Shown here in pieces: positions 37,814 to 47,284 of a stretch of 64,000 bases of DNA. The translations under genes and the position numbers were made by a program. Source of the stretch: Symbiodinium kawagutii (Eukaryota; Sar; Dinophyceae; Suessiales; Symbiodiniaceae); NCBI GenBank assembly GCA_009767595.1, contig VSDK01025611.1, positions 324,374-388,373 on the forward strand. The letters run 5' to 3'. The number at the start of each line of letters is the position of its first letter. Position 1 is the stretch's first letter. The notes under the pieces were generated by a model that was given only the letters and a program-made list of their open reading frames with translations, did not search any database and was not told the origin of the DNA.

Positions 37814-40800
37814 GTGGTGATGATGATTCCCCCTATTTGGTCTCTAGGTGCAGTTCCACCTACGAGTGACCCCCAAGTTATAAGTTAGTTAGACAAGCAT
37901 GTTTTAAACTATACAGTTAAGTACATTATAGAGTTATAAACTAGCTGGTGGTTCACTAAACTATCTATTAATCATATCTATTGTGAATCAGGGTAACTAC
38001 ATGATACTACCTGTAACCACCAGCTCGTCAATAGACATATATCTACTGTAACTGGTAACCCTAGCTGGTTAACCAAGTCAACCAACACCTGGGGATGCCC
38101 CATCCACCCTGTAACACCCAGCTGACTCTGCTCCCCACTGAGCCACCATACGTCACGCGGCTGATGGCATCAAACAGCTTTTCAAAGTCGTCCTGGCTGA
38201 GTCATCAGCACCGGCAGATTGTTTCGCCGCAAAAAATCGGCGGCAAAGGGAGATCATTTGGATCGTTGAGCAAGACTAGCTATAGAAAATCACTTGAACA
38301 AAATAGTTGGAGACCATTTGCAGTAACACAGCTCCATAAAACTCTAAACTTCTGTCTGGTGATTGCTTTCTGACTGGTGTTTCCCTCGTTCTTTCGATGG
38401 TGCTTTGCTGAAATTGACCATCATTAGCCAAGAAATCAAATCCAACTCGGGCGCGCTCGGTCTAACGATCCAATGAACGGCTGGGTGACCTTCCACACAC
38501 CCACCTCTCCTGAATGGCATCCGGATCGCTACCACCTGGCATCCAGCCATTGTCAGGATGAACCCGCAAGACTGTCGCTACCAATTCCCAAGTTGTCAAA
38601 CCTGACGCCATTGTTGGTAGCTATAGGCTATAGTTGATTCTAATTCTCAGTCACTGCCAAGAGTTCAAGAACTGGTGCCAACCACTAGAATAGAACTACC
38701 AAGACACCCCCTCTGCATGGACAATAAACAATGACATCGAATAAGCAACCGTTATTCACTTCATCTCTCAGAATAGTCAATTGACTGAAGTGAATGACAT
38801 CGAATAGGAGAACTACCAATGCCAGTTGTTCTTCATCTCTCAGCGTGCCCCAAAAATCAGGGTTGGTAGCACAACCACATCCCCAACGACGACCTGCAAC
38901 TGTTCCTGGAGAACCCCAAAGACGGCTGGCTTCAGTCGAACAACTCTGCAGTAACGGGCCTTGAGACAGAATCTTCAGGAGCACCGGGTCGGAGGTGAAG
39001 AAAAATCTGGGAAACCTTGGAGCTTTGGGTCAGTTGGAGCTGCAGGGTGGATCTATAGTCAGGTGCGGGTTTGGGATGGGCGAGGTGATGAGTTCAAAAG
39101 CTCTATGAGCTATATGGCATCTGCCAAGTTTATGGGTGTTTACGGTGACTCCCGTGGTATGCATAAGATAGAAAACAGGGTGACTACGTGTGACCTAAAA
39201 CCATGCGAACATGTTCCCAGTCGGAGATTCAAAGTCATAAGTTCCATCAGCCAGCTGCCAGCTACCCCAGCTCAGATCCATCCATCCATCAATTCTGTGA
39301 GCTGAGACCTCCAGCTATGCCACAGGCGGAGCTGAGTCATAGACTTCTGCCGCTTGCCTTCCAGGTAGCTTTCTAGGGACCTTGGCTGTCGAAGTCATGG
39401 CGGCTCGGCTGCCCTTGAGCCTGAAGGTCGTTGTGTCAGCTTGATGGGCATCCTTGCAGCCACATGGAGGTATCCAACATCCATGATGCAATCATCCCCC
39501 ATGGAGCTGAAACAACTTTGGAGAAAAAACGAATGTTAATCACTTGTGGGGTTGCAGTCTGATGGCTCTGAGTGCACGGTCTCCCCGTCAATCGGAAGTT
39601 GGTCCTACTACTTGTGGTCAATTGCGGGGTGGAAAGGGACTCGAGAAAGATAAACAAGATGCCATAGTTCTACCATGGTAGGTAGAACTCTCACTCTCGC
39701 TCTCCCTCTCTCTCTCTCTAGGCTCAACTTTGCTGCTGAATGAGTCACCTCGTCTTCCAGCATTAAGAACCATTGAGCATCATTACTTTGCAACATCAAC
39801 GCTCGTGAGCGGCGGGTTTATCAGCAATCATACCCTCATCAAAACCATCAACCAAAAGTAACCAGTATCAAACAACATCAACTATCATCCTCAATCAACA
39901 TCACTGATCATCAACATTCATCACCAGCATTCGTCAACTTCATTCAACTTCAGAAGTAACCATCAAGTCCAGCGGATGAAATCAGCAAAACTCACAGTGA
40001 ATCAGCACAGGCCTTAAGGCGCCTTACGCTGTTCCGAAGCTTTGATCAACCTCCTCTCTTGAGGCCTGCACTTCTGACACGTCTCCAGGTTGGTCAGCAG
40101 CACCTGGTGATGCAATTCAGGTGTGCAAGGGATTAATGGGGATAGAACATGGACTGTTGTTATAACTGACTATGGATATAACATTTACTATGGATAGCTG
40201 CTGTTAGAACTGACTATGGATATGATATTGACTATGGATAAACCAGAGTTATGGCTAAAAATCATATCGGGTAACATGTAAAAAAGGTTAATGTTACATC
40301 TTTGTCAAAGGGATAATGTTATATCGGGTAAAAGTTATGGCTTTGTCATTTGTCACTTTTCATTATCCATAAAGCTGTGACAAAAGTGTAATGTAATCAC
40401 CCTTGATCGGATTTTGATGTCAACCAGTTGGTGATGGAATGAAACCAACAGAATCGGATACTCATCCGGGCAGCGATGAGGGAACAATATCAAAGAGATA
40501 AAACCTTATGTGCTTCGTAGTTCCGACACCGATCCAAAATATTAGTCAACCAACCAAGCATTTGTCAATACTGGGAAAGTTGAAAACAGTCAATCAAACC
40601 ACCAACTAGCACATGTGCAACAAGTACAGTTGATGATTATCCCCGATTATTAAGCACCATTAACCTGATTAGCCGTTAGTAAAAGCACCAACCGTATAAT
40701 TAAAATCATACCATATAAAAAATACATTTCCTGTTAGATCACAGGTGGAGCCCGCCACAACCTCCGTCATCCATCTCACTTGCAGCATTTCTGAGGCCGA

Positions 40801-43800
40801 CACCGGTAGCATCTGCCGAAGGAGCTCATTTTGGCAACAACTTGGCGGAGCTGCCAACGGGCGGGTATCCACCAGTTAACTTTGGCAAGTTCACTACGGA
40901 AAGAGCATTTTAGAACCGGTATAACGAAACTTGGCATAGCTAACTTCAAGTAAAACCAAGGGGTACCATTCTGTGGTCCGGGCATGTTTACCTTACAAGC
41001 CATGATTTTTCTTGGTAAAGTAAATATTGGCAAATATTACCAGTGGAGTATCTGGCGGGCTAATTGTTACTCGGATGGAAGTTGTTGCCAATGAGTTCCT
41101 TGTGGCAATATGGTAGATGGGTTGGTTTGAAGTATCCCCAAGGGGTAGAATGGGCAAATAGATGTAGATACTTAACTTGGGGTACATTTGGTGGAAGATA
41201 CTCACACAATCCCACATGGAGGTTGACATGAGCGACGTAGAACGCTTTTTTTAGGCACAGGCAGCATGATGGACCCTTGTCAGCAAGGCTTGCTAGACAT
41301 AGCTAAACTCGTATTGGACACTGGCGCTGTCACCGCCAGAATTTGCCCTACCCCAAGTGACGACGCTGCCATCTGCCAGAATCGCTGCAAAGGCAAACTC
41401 TGTTGCATAAAGCTGCCGAACGCTCCTAAGTCGATACTTGACTCCTTTGCTGTCACCACCGGCAGTCGCGCGACCCCATGTCACAACGTTCCCATTGGCC
41501 AAAAGAGCTGCGAAAGCAAAGCCGGTGGCACAGATTTGATCAACGTCTTGGAGTTCATGGCTGACTGCGGTGCTGTCACCTCCGAAGTCTGGTAAGCCCC
41601 AGGTCACGACACTTCGATTTTCCAAGATAGCAGCGAAAGCATGGTACGTGGCATGAACGCTTTCCACATTTTTGAGCTGATCCTCAACTGTGATGGTGTC
41701 ACCGTCGCCCCATGTCACAACATGTCCATCTGCTCGAATCGCAGCAAAGGTCCAGTCTGAGGTGTGAATTTGCTTGATGTTTCGGAGCTGTTGAAGAACT
41801 CTGGGACTAACATCTAGGTCGCCCCAGGTCACGACACTTCTATCCTCCAAAACTGCAGCGAACGCGTCCTTTGTGGCATAGATTTCTTTGACATTGATGA
41901 GCTGATCTCTGACTGCGGCGCTATCCCCTCCATAGAAGGAGTCACCCCATGTCGCAACACTTCCATCTGATAAAATTGCGGCAAAAGCAAGGCTTGTAGC
42001 ACACACTTTTTGAACGCTCCTGCATCCGAAATTGGTCCTTATGTTCGCAACTTCGTCAAATTCATCCAGCGTTCCCCATGTCACAATGCTTCCGTCTGCC
42101 AAAATCGCAGTGAAAGCAGCATCTGATGCCACAATTCGTTGAACGTTCTGGAGCCAACTGCTGATAGTGGAGCTGTCACCACCGAAGATGGGATTGCCCC
42201 AGGACACCACAGTTCCATCGGCCACAACAGCAGCGAAAGCACACTCTGTTGCATAGACCTGCTGAAACATCTTCAACTGGTCTCTGACCTTGGTGCTGTC
42301 CCCGCCACAGCCTGGGTCTCCCCATGTTACAACGCTTCCATCTGCTAAAAGTGCTGCGAAAGCAGCAGTTGTTGCGTAAACTTGCTGTACTTTTTTCAGC
42401 TGATGTCTCACCCGGGCATTGTAGCCCCCAGCATTCTTGGGGCCCCAGCAAACAATTCGGTCACCTCCCACGCACCACAAAGCAAAAGCTTTGATTGTAG
42501 CAGCTACCTTTGGCTGCTGTGCAACAGCAGTAAATCCATCTCCATCTTGAAATGCAAATGATTCAAGAGACTCTGCTGTATCCAAAAGGCGTCCGTCAGG
42601 ACCAGCAAATTTCAAGAAGTTTTGTGCCAAAGACTTCTGCGCGGCTCTTTTCAAGTCAGCCACAGTGGAATTCAGTGGGAGGGAGATATCAACGAAGCGG
42701 CCGCTGGCCAACGACACCTGAAGTTTCAGGGCCCTCGGCGGCTCAGCTTTGTCATCACAGTCTGCTCTGCGCCGCTTGCTCTCAGGTTCCATGTTGACAC
42801 AGCTTGCTTGAGCCCAAGGATATGGGCTCAACCCTTTTGAACTTGCAAACTTATACGTATAACGTATACGATCCAAACGTACAAATCATCACCGTATCTG
42901 TGTGGGTGTGTGCCAACAGGCTCGCAGTAGCAGTGACTTTGCGACAGCATGTGAGAGTCGTATGCTGCCGAATGGTGCATGAACCAGAAGGCTGACACAC
43001 TGGCACCACATGATGACCGAATTCTACACCACATGAGCACTGCTTGAAAGCGCCCATGAAAGCATACCCAAGATTCCTAGCCATCATGACGTAACCGTGG
43101 CCTCTGGAAACTGGCCTGGAAGTCAAAAGTATACTTTCTTTTCTAGGTAGAAAGAAAAAATGTACGAATGGTGGATTTTCCACTTCCTGGTTAGTTCGCC
43201 AAAGGACACAACGACATACATTGTTAACTTCATGATATGCAACCGCAACCCTTCAAACGTACCATGGTTTCAATCATACCATAGCAAGCGGTAGTTGGAG
43301 TAGGCCATTGTCCCTCCATCCACCGCCTTGCCACATGCGTCCAGGACACTCCACCACCATTAGTGTCTCAGCAGACTTGTGCATGATCTTCAGCCAGTCC
43401 TCGGAATTCGCGGACGTCGTGGTGCCACCAACTTTAGGTCGGTAGATGGGCCATGGGACAATCTACTGGAAAACGACCCATTCAAGGCTTTGCCAGGTCA
43501 AGTTTCCCAGCAACCGTGTCTAGGCAACTTGGCTCATATAGGAAAATTTGCGAAGGATAAATCGACCATTTTTGATAGGTTACCAACCGGAAAACCCAGC
43601 GGCAATGGATTGCTCGTGATCAGGGGTTCCAACGGAAATGCACCACCCAGCTCAATGAAGCACTGGCTGAACCACGGCTAAGAGCTGTGAAAAACGTTGC
43701 CCATAAAGATCGGTTGAAAATGTCAGCCCTGGGTGTGCAACAATCACCGTTTCATCTAGTTGAAATGGTTCGTACTGTGACAGCCATTGTTTCACTAAGG

Positions 43801-44785
43801 GGGTTAACCTACCAACCAGGAGCATGAGCAACCATTGGTTTAGTGACCTGCATCAGCCCAGGCGTTCTTCCCCTGGCCAAGCCTTGTCGATCTGCATGAA
43901 CTTCTTCGCTTCTGTCGGCATCTGCTTGGCAATGTCACCACCTGAAAGCAACTTTGCCAGTGCTTTGCTGGCCAAGAGTAGCTGGCTGAAGGCTGCAAGG
44001 GGTGAATCGTGAGGAATCAAAATCAATGGTGCTTGTGAAAGGTTGATGCTGGCTCATAGCTCTTTAACATTACTGTAACTGCCGAAAAGTGGTTAGTCTT
44101 TGTGACTAACACCAGTGCAATACCCAATACTCGTGATGACTTTTTTGGTGCTTGAATCTTGTGGAGGCCAATAAAACCATTCACAATCCTAAAACCGGCT
44201 GGGAAAGCATCCAACATATCATTGCTACAGATCAATCAATCTTGGTAAGATCCGTTAATCAAAGTGCCCATATATTGCAGATCTGCCATAGGTTGTAGTG
44301 GATTGCTATGGGCCAACAAACCGTAGGGCACTAGCAGCAAATCAGCAGCTATTGATGGTGGCCTGCATGGCCTACAGAGTTTTCCGTGGATATCCAGCAT
44401 CCCACGCCCACCAACCAAGCAAACGCCCAGCCTGTGAAGACACTCTCCAGGGATGTCCACATTTGTTGCACCTCATGCAACCAAGAGGAGAGACATCAGA
44501 GTCTTGATGAATTGCTGTGGTTCGGAAGCACCATCACTGGAATCCAGTGGAGTTGCTCAGGTGGTTGGCACTATCAATGAATCAAAACTTGCAAAAATTT
44601 AAGAGACATCAGCTATTAGACTTCTCCGTGTATGGCTCAGGAGGCTCCAAATGTTCAAAACCATCAACCCTCCACAGGTGGAAGACCACAGCGAGCCGCC
44701 CAAGTCCACCTTGAACCAGCGCTCGATGGTATCAGCGGTGTCCTCAGTATACCGCGGCCACTCTTGGGACATGTCCAGGGTGACC
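34550..44785 (-). CDS. Axonemal dynein heavy chain (outer-arm gamma-like): tail and linker N-terminal part, exons 1-12 of those recognised
   Basis: Upstream part of the dynein gene that continues at 18320. Minus-strand exons: 44785-44710 (VTLDMSQEWPRY, IERWFK; weakest), 43941-43883 (GGDIAKQMPTEAKKFMQIDK), 43399-43342 (DWLKIMHKSAETLMVVECP), 40850-40780 (NELLRQMLPVSASEMLQ), 40103-40072 (VLLTNLETCQK), 39380-39345 (SLESYLEGKRQK), 39015-38960 (FPRFFFTSDPVLLKILSQ), 38535-38510 (GGSDPDAIQ), 38192-38139 (DDFEKLFDAISRVTYGGS), 36052-35999 (EEKVLLQGPVTAHGNIE), 35934-35880 (EWLQNLEAEMQRSVRQGV), 34595-34550 (RRDCRRAANECGRRPR). Read in order these give the dynein pre-linker and linker: ETCQKSL, YLEGKRQKFPRFFF, DPDAIQDDFEKLF, GNIEEWLQNLE. 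Phases match at most joins; one exon is missing between 38139 and 36052 (perhaps near 37.2 kb, ITQIKS). Exons are 26-76 nt. The N-terminal start was not found. Confidence 0.9.
35563..35815. repeat. CATCATCAAT-type minisatellite
   Basis: Tandem units of catcatcaat / catcatcagt with small variations for about 250 bp. It ends only about 65 bp from dynein exon 35934-35880, on its downstream side in transcription. Confidence 0.9.
36792..36885. repeat. Family D inverted-repeat element, copy 4 (dynein intron)
   Basis: ctggttggtggatgaaccac, then aaaatattagtaaaccaagc and gttggggggaaaaatcttt. Same order of parts as copies at 4188 and 40535. Confidence 0.6.
37748..37824. repeat. (GCT)n(GAT)n compound trinucleotide tract
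   Basis: About six gct/ctg units running directly into about 17 gat/atg units, then gatggtggtgatgatgat. In a dynein intron. Confidence 0.95.
40535..40608. repeat. Family D inverted-repeat element, copy 5 (dynein intron)
   Basis: aaaatattagtcaaccaacc, then atttgtcaatactgggaaag and tcaaaccaccaactagc; same parts as copy 3 at 4188. Confidence 0.6.
41246..41252 (-). other. Short A-tract after the UBL-RCC1 gene, possible relict poly(A)
   Basis: Seven A on the minus strand about 40 nt after the stop codon of the intronless gene. Too short to prove anything alone, but it sits where a decayed poly(A) of a reinserted mRNA would be. Confidence 0.3.
41293..42792 (-). CDS. Intronless ubiquitin-like + RCC1-like repeat protein
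   Basis: 499 residues in one frame, stop at 41293-41295. The first ATG in context is at 42792; the frame is open further upstream but without another ATG. After a short basic head (KRRR), residues about 20-95 form a ubiquitin-like region (VSLASGRFVDISLPLNSTV, DLKRAAQKSL). Then come ten RCC1-like units of about 40-45 residues on the theme AFAAILADGSVVTWG, GGDS, QL, V, IYAT, which should fold as a beta-propeller. Units 4, 6 and 7 have lost GGDS. Dinoflagellate genomes carry many such genes, often annotated as HERC-like, but there is no HECT domain here and function is unknown. It lies wholly inside the dynein intron between exons 43342 and 40850, on the same strand. Confidence 0.93.
   Translation of the reverse strand: MEPESKRRRADCDDKAEPPRALKLQVSLASGRFVDISLPLNSTVADLKRAAQKSLAQNFLKFAGPDGRLLDTAESLESFAFQDGDGFTAVAQQPKVAATIKAFALWCVGGDRIVCWGPKNAGGYNARVRHQLKKVQQVYATTAAFAALLADGSVVTWGDPGCGGDSTKVRDQLKMFQQVYATECAFAAVVADGTVVSWGNPIFGGDSSTISSWLQNVQRIVASDAAFTAILADGSIVTWGTLDEFDEVANIRTNFGCRSVQKVCATSLAFAAILSDGSVATWGDSFYGGDSAAVRDQLINVKEIYATKDAFAAVLEDRSVVTWGDLDVSPRVLQQLRNIKQIHTSDWTFAAIRADGHVVTWGDGDTITVEDQLKNVESVHATYHAFAAILENRSVVTWGLPDFGGDSTAVSHELQDVDQICATGFAFAALLANGNVVTWGRATAGGDSKGVKYRLRSVRQLYATEFAFAAILADGSVVTWGRANSGGDSASVQYEFSYV
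42807..42828 (-). other. Possible relict dinoflagellate spliced leader upstream of the UBL-RCC1 gene
   Basis: Minus strand reads AGCCCATATCC then TTGGGCTCAAG, ending 14 nt before the ATG. The dinoflagellate spliced leader ends in AGCCATTTTGGCTCAAG, so the two match apart from a few inserted or changed bases. The same stretch also forms a small perfect inverted repeat (TTGAGCCCA / TGGGCTCAA), so chance similarity is possible. Confidence 0.45.
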
Positions 44786-45010
44786 CTGGTGTTGACCACC
44801 CCGAGATGGTCTGACAGGACCCAAGTTCCATTGAGGAGTGACCCCATTGTAGGCGTTGTGGCGCTTGGTTGATGACCATGGCTAAGCTTGGTTGAGAGCA
44901 AGTTCTTCTTTACAAGATTGGTGAACAAAATCTAACATGCATAATGCCAACCCCCAAACTAATAGATGAATTGGGAGGGATTGATTAATCCAGGCCGCTC
45001 TGCCGATATA

Positions 45011-45056
45011 AATGATTGGTATTGATTTTGGGGTACCCCTATTTGGAAAAACCACC
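45011..45056. repeat. Family A terminus (solo end)
   Basis: ttgattttggggtacccct then atttggaaaaaccaccac, one end of the family A element in the opposite orientation to the one at 15311. Confidence 0.55.
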
Positions 45057-45153
45057 ACTTCTAATTGCTTTTCACGGGTAGTTACCCTAGTTCTAAACCA
45101 ACTTAATTAAATAACCAGGGAGAATCAGCACGTAAAATCCATGAGTTGTTCAC

Positions 45154-45282
45154 CCGGCCCCATGATGCCGCGCTCCTGTTTTCACGGGCCATCGAGTCAA
45201 GCTCTGAGGGATGGAGTTGCCCCGGTCTTCGGATGGACTCCATAAGTGCTCCCCAAGTAGCCGGGAATTGAGCTCCCAAGGC
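45154..45282 (-). CDS. Candidate exon, gene not identified (possible dynein tail)
   Basis: A 129-nt exon of exactly 43 codons, phase 0 to 0. It starts after TTTTTTAG|G and ends before a GTGAAC donor. Reads ALGAQFPATWGALMESI, then LHPSELDSMARENRSAASWG. No family recognised. It is the next well-bounded exon upstream of dynein exon 44785-44710, so the dynein tail is the simplest home for it, but nothing in the residues proves it. Confidence 0.45.
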
Positions 45283-46175
45283 CTAAAAAACCTACGAACC
45301 AGTGATAAAATCATGAGAAATGCCAAGCTTGATGCACTATTAATCAATCAAGATTGGTTGGTGGAGATATGTGGATACTATTTTTCCGTCACAAAGCTTT
45401 TCCCGATCAAAAATCACGGTTGATTGACCAAATCTCCATGAATCTCAAAGACATGATTCACTATAAGTCCAAACCTTGCTCTAACCGCCAAATGATCAAG
45501 CTTTCCCAGGTTGAATTGCCCAGAAAAAGCTGGGAGATTCCCCAGAATTACACACCATTCTATGCCAACCGTCATGAGCCAAAATCCACCATCAACCATC
45601 ATGACCATCAACTGCTTGGAGATTCACAGTCATGATCAACCAGGAGTGCTTTGGCATGGCATTGGTGGAGCTCAGGTGCAACTTAGGGGGTCGCCAAACA
45701 GGCGCGAAGGTGCGACTCCTATGATATGGGGTTCAGTCCATCGTCCAAGAGCTCACAAACTCTGTGCTAGTGATCGGTTCACGGTGCTTGTTTTAATGGT
45801 TGCTTCATGGCTGGCCATGGTTCATGATGGCTTCTGGATGATTAGGTGGTGGCTAATCAATCATGATGGGTTGATGATGGCTAATGAGTGCTGTTGGTGA
45901 ATAAGGGCAATGATGGCTACTGACAGCGTCATAATGATCCAATGATGGTTGATTGATGCTTAGCTGATGGATGCTTTGCGGTCAATGGTGGTAATGCCTA
46001 GCAACGGTTGATGACCGTTCAGAAGGTCACGGGTTGATAATGGTGGGCAATTGTGGTTGATGAATTTGCTGAGAATGAAATCTCAAGAACCACCAGCAAC
46101 TAAATGTAACTAATCAACAAGAATGGGGATTATGTCAACTTTGGGTGGTTCACACTCACCATGGACAAACCCCAC

Positions 46176-46294
46176 CCGGTGTCCATGACATCCAATGGAT
46201 CAAAACTGTTGCCTCTGCACGCCTTAGGCGGCACAACATGCCCTCACGCACGCTGAAGATCCGTGGAACCGCGAGTCGTGTCCGTGTGTGGGCC
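46176..46294 (-). CDS. Candidate exon, gene not identified (possible dynein tail)
   Basis: A 119-nt exon after CTGCAG|G with a C/T-rich tract upstream, ending before GTGGGG. Reads AHTRTRLAVPRIFSVREG, MLCRLRRAEATVLIHW, then MSWTPG. The RLAVP...LxRLRRAE pattern is compatible with the helical dynein tail (DHC_N1), which is poorly conserved, so this is only a suggestion. Confidence 0.4.
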
Positions 46295-46884
46295 CTGCAG
46301 GTGGGGAGACCCTTCCCTTGGTCCATGTAGGATGCATCAGAAACCTTCGCATCAACGATAGTCTGGTGATGGTCAATGACAGCCGATTGTTTGGCCCAAG
46401 GTCTTTGCCGGTAATGGATCGGTCATGCAATGATGCATCAATAATGGTCGATGATGTCACCCACATCCATGAACTACAGATCTGTCGGAGGCAGGAAGTA
46501 GTGTCAGATAGTGTCGGCATCATGTTTCGTCTCACCCTACCATCAGAATGCATTGTGATTTGTACCTCTGAAGCTGAAAAAATATCCCTGAAATAAGACC
46601 TGTTGCTCATGGCAACTCCAGGTGCGCATCCAAAATATCCAACAACACCAACGACATCAGCCACAGCAAGCCTAGCCCCCCACCTAGTGATAGAAACTCT
46701 ATTCACCCGCAACCTCCAAAAGGGCCAGGCCTTTGGTTCGTAATGCGTCAAAATGCTTGATGATGATTAGCAAAAATGACCAATGAATGGTTAATTGTGG
46801 GTCCATCGATATTAAACTTTGATAGCTCAGACTTAACACTGGCGGCTTAGACTTTGAACCACCAGCCACCATCTGCGCTGTTCA

Positions 46885-47060
46885 TATGGTTCCCTCTTGG
46901 CTTCGTCCATCTTTCCTCGCGTTTCTCAGGGATCCCAGTGGCGTTCCGCTGGGCGTTTCTACTGCGTTTCCCTCAGCATTCGCTGTGGGGAAACGCCCCG
47001 TGGCTTGAATTCCAAGTGCCTCTGGGGGAAGCCTCTAACGCTCCAACCTGGCTGTTCAAC
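46885..47060. repeat. GC-rich stretch with hairpin, no gene
   Basis: Contains the stem gcgtttccc ... gggaaacgc around a 15-nt loop (about 46967-46999), with more copies of gcgtt/aacgc nearby (gcgttccgctgggcgtttc). Open on the plus strand by chance; no splice sites. Confidence 0.4.
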
Positions 47061-47228
47061 TCAGGGGGTTGATCTACCTGTGCCAAATGGAATCAACCAT
47101 TGGATTGCTCATGGTGATGGAATTCCCAGGGTAGAGCCTGACTTCTCAACTTGTCTCTTGGTCGTTGATCATCACCAGGTGCGATACATCAGGGTTCCAA
47201 GGCGGCAGCAAGAATACAGCAGTAATAA

Positions 47229-47284
47229 TGACTGGTTGGTGGTTTTAACCACTCTGAAAAAATATTTCCAACTTCATCAACCAT
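47229..47284. repeat. Family D inverted-repeat element, copy 6
   Basis: gactggttggtggttttaac, then ctgaaaaaatatttccaact and tcatcaacc: the left half of the family D pattern. Confidence 0.5.
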
